Assembly: GCF_009917525.1 (NCBI RefSeq)
Contig: NZ_QZDU01000014.1
Span: 1-40,397, forward strand
Source of the DNA: Acutalibacter sp. 1XD8-36
Lineage (GTDB): Bacteria; Bacillota; Clostridia; Oscillospirales; Acutalibacteraceae
Length of the DNA stretch: 40,397 nucleotides
Direction of reading: 5' to 3'
The position numbers were made by a program, and so were the translations under genes. Shown here in pieces: positions 39,743 to 40,397 of the stretch (position 1 is its first letter; each line of letters begins with the position of its first letter). The notes beneath the pieces are model-generated. The model was not told where the DNA came from and ran no database searches. It saw only the letters and a list, made by a program, of their open reading frames with translations.

Positions 39743-39786
39743 AAACCGGCTAAAACTCGTACCATTTAGAGTTTAGCCGGTTTTTT
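39743..39786. terminator. Strong hairpin terminator
   Basis: A ~15-bp stem (39743-39758 with 39769-39783, one bulged A) with T6 on the right arm and A's on the left. It can act for plus-strand transcripts and, more weakly, for the decayed minus-strand gene. Confidence 0.8.
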
Positions 39787-39844
39787 GCAAGGCAGTTTTC
39801 GGTCCTCAATACCGTTCGTGCCGCTTATTTCCGACTTAATGCCA

Positions 39845-40226
39845 TCACAACGCACCCCAGTATGTTATGTTGGCCACGATATCCCCATTAGCAGCTCGCA
39901 TGGGAACAATCGAAGGCATTTCATCCACACACTTCATAGTGGGCAGATAATCTGGCAGACTATGCAAACCCCCTCCAATATATACGCGTGTCCTCAACAA
40001 ATGGTGTGGCCGGGCTAGAGCCGCTTTGTATATAGTTATACCAATTGTTTGATGGATAACCGGAGCCGCCCTCATATGTGCTCACATATTCTGTACACAC
40101 TTGATTAAGCTGTTTAAAAAAGCTGATAAATCCATCCTTGTCAATCAGACTAGTTTCACTTTTGTAATCGCATATCTCCGAGAGAAGACTAAGACCATTA
40201 TTTCCCAGCGTAAATCTGGCAGCCAT
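39845..40226 (-). pseudogene. Unknown protein, frameshifted
   Basis: Two overlapping minus-strand frames read as one protein if a single base is added near 39990. The first part runs from MAARFTLGNNGLSLLSE through DKDGFISFFKQL and YEGGSGYPSNNWYNYIQ to FVEDTR. The second continues VYIGGGLHSLPDYLP, MKCVDEMPSIVP and ANGDIVANITYWGAL and stops at 39845. The upstream frame stays open with LNPCRGPR just before the ATG, so the start may be further upstream and may have been removed by the insertion sequence at 40289. I do not recognise the family. The seamless continuation across the shift is the main evidence that it was once a gene. Confidence 0.5.
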
Positions 40227-40288
40227 TCGGGGGCCCCGACAAGGATTTAGGGCGCTTTCTCAAAATCAACATTTGGACGATTTGATAT

Positions 40289-40397
40289 GGTAGTGTCAAG
40301 AATTTTTCGCAAATAAGATTGCAGGGTCTGGCTTGAATAAAGTCAGCCAGCGATGGAGGCGTCCTCCAGAGAGGCCTCCAGGTGCTTCATGTTCATG
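40289..40397 (-). mobile_element. End of an insertion sequence, IS256-like, cut by the window edge
   Basis: Read on the minus strand, the last 109 bases contain the 3' end of an ORF, a stop at 40343-40345, and a terminal segment TTTGCGAAAAATTCTTGACA followed by CTACC ending at 40289. The form TTGCGAAAAAT...TTGACACTACC resembles IS256-family terminal inverted repeats as I remember them. The rest of the element lies outside the window. Confidence 0.55.
40343..40397 (-). CDS. Transposase C-terminal fragment (partial at window edge)
   Basis: The last 17 codons read MNMKHLEASLEDASIAG followed by TGA. The frame is open to the window edge, so the gene continues beyond it. Its identity as a transposase rests on the adjacent terminal inverted-repeat-like sequence, not on a recognised domain. 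Confidence 0.45.
   Translation of the reverse strand, partial: MNMKHLEASLEDASIAG

Overview
The window looks like a chromosomal segment of a GC-rich, Gram-positive member of the Clostridia, probably Oscillospiraceae/Ruminococcaceae-like. The grounds are purine-rich Shine-Dalgarno sites, consensus sigma-A promoters (TTGACA-17-TATAAT), a lipoprotein-anchored Opp transporter, S-layer-homology (SLH) wall proteins, a CsaB pyruvyl transferase, a two-gene ThrE exporter and an aldo/keto reductase with a ferredoxin tail. The taxon is inferred from gene content only.

Layout. 1-420: three tRNAs (Lys, Glu, Asn) and a terminator. 488-3128: an acetyltransferase, an aldo/keto reductase and a methyltransferase preceded by a short leader peptide and hairpin. 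3185-15080: a long leftward run in tight, often ATGA-overlapping array (hybrid histidine kinase, degenerate HD-GYP protein, ThrE pair, RluA pseudouridine synthase, acetyltransferase, GT4-CsaB fusion, MoxR ATPase, DUF58 and DUF4129-like proteins). 15276-24804: a rightward Opp-type peptide ABC operon (oppA-B-C-D-F plus a membrane-anchored ApbE-like protein) with unusual insertions in several subunits and a dense palindrome array between oppA and oppB. 24835-28551: two divergent secreted SLH enzymes (NlpC/P60-like and transglutaminase-like). 28630-32527: valS and a metY-like gene. 32544-33946: a radical SAM gene and a divergent HxlR regulator that share a YodB-type operator.

34029-34575 is a second tRNA cluster (Gly, Arg, His, Gln). 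It is followed by an AT-rich accessory island: an IS3-family element (34687-35942, transposase frameshifted) abutting a DRT2-type (UG2) defence reverse transcriptase locus on the minus strand (35946-37652). The DRT2 locus has the RT, an upstream highly structured ncRNA and a perfect consensus promoter. The RT frame is interrupted by a one-base shift in an A5 tract. Beyond it lie a Crp/Fnr regulator, an iron-sulfur protein with a class-II-like operator, a cupin gene with an in-frame amber codon, a decayed unknown gene and the end of a second insertion sequence cut by the window edge.

Functional links. CsaB makes the pyruvylated wall polysaccharide to which SLH domains bind, so the GT4-CsaB fusion and the two SLH enzymes probably belong to one surface-anchoring system. 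The most interesting items are the DRT2/ncRNA locus and the eight-hairpin array at the 3' end of an apparently C-terminally truncated oppA.
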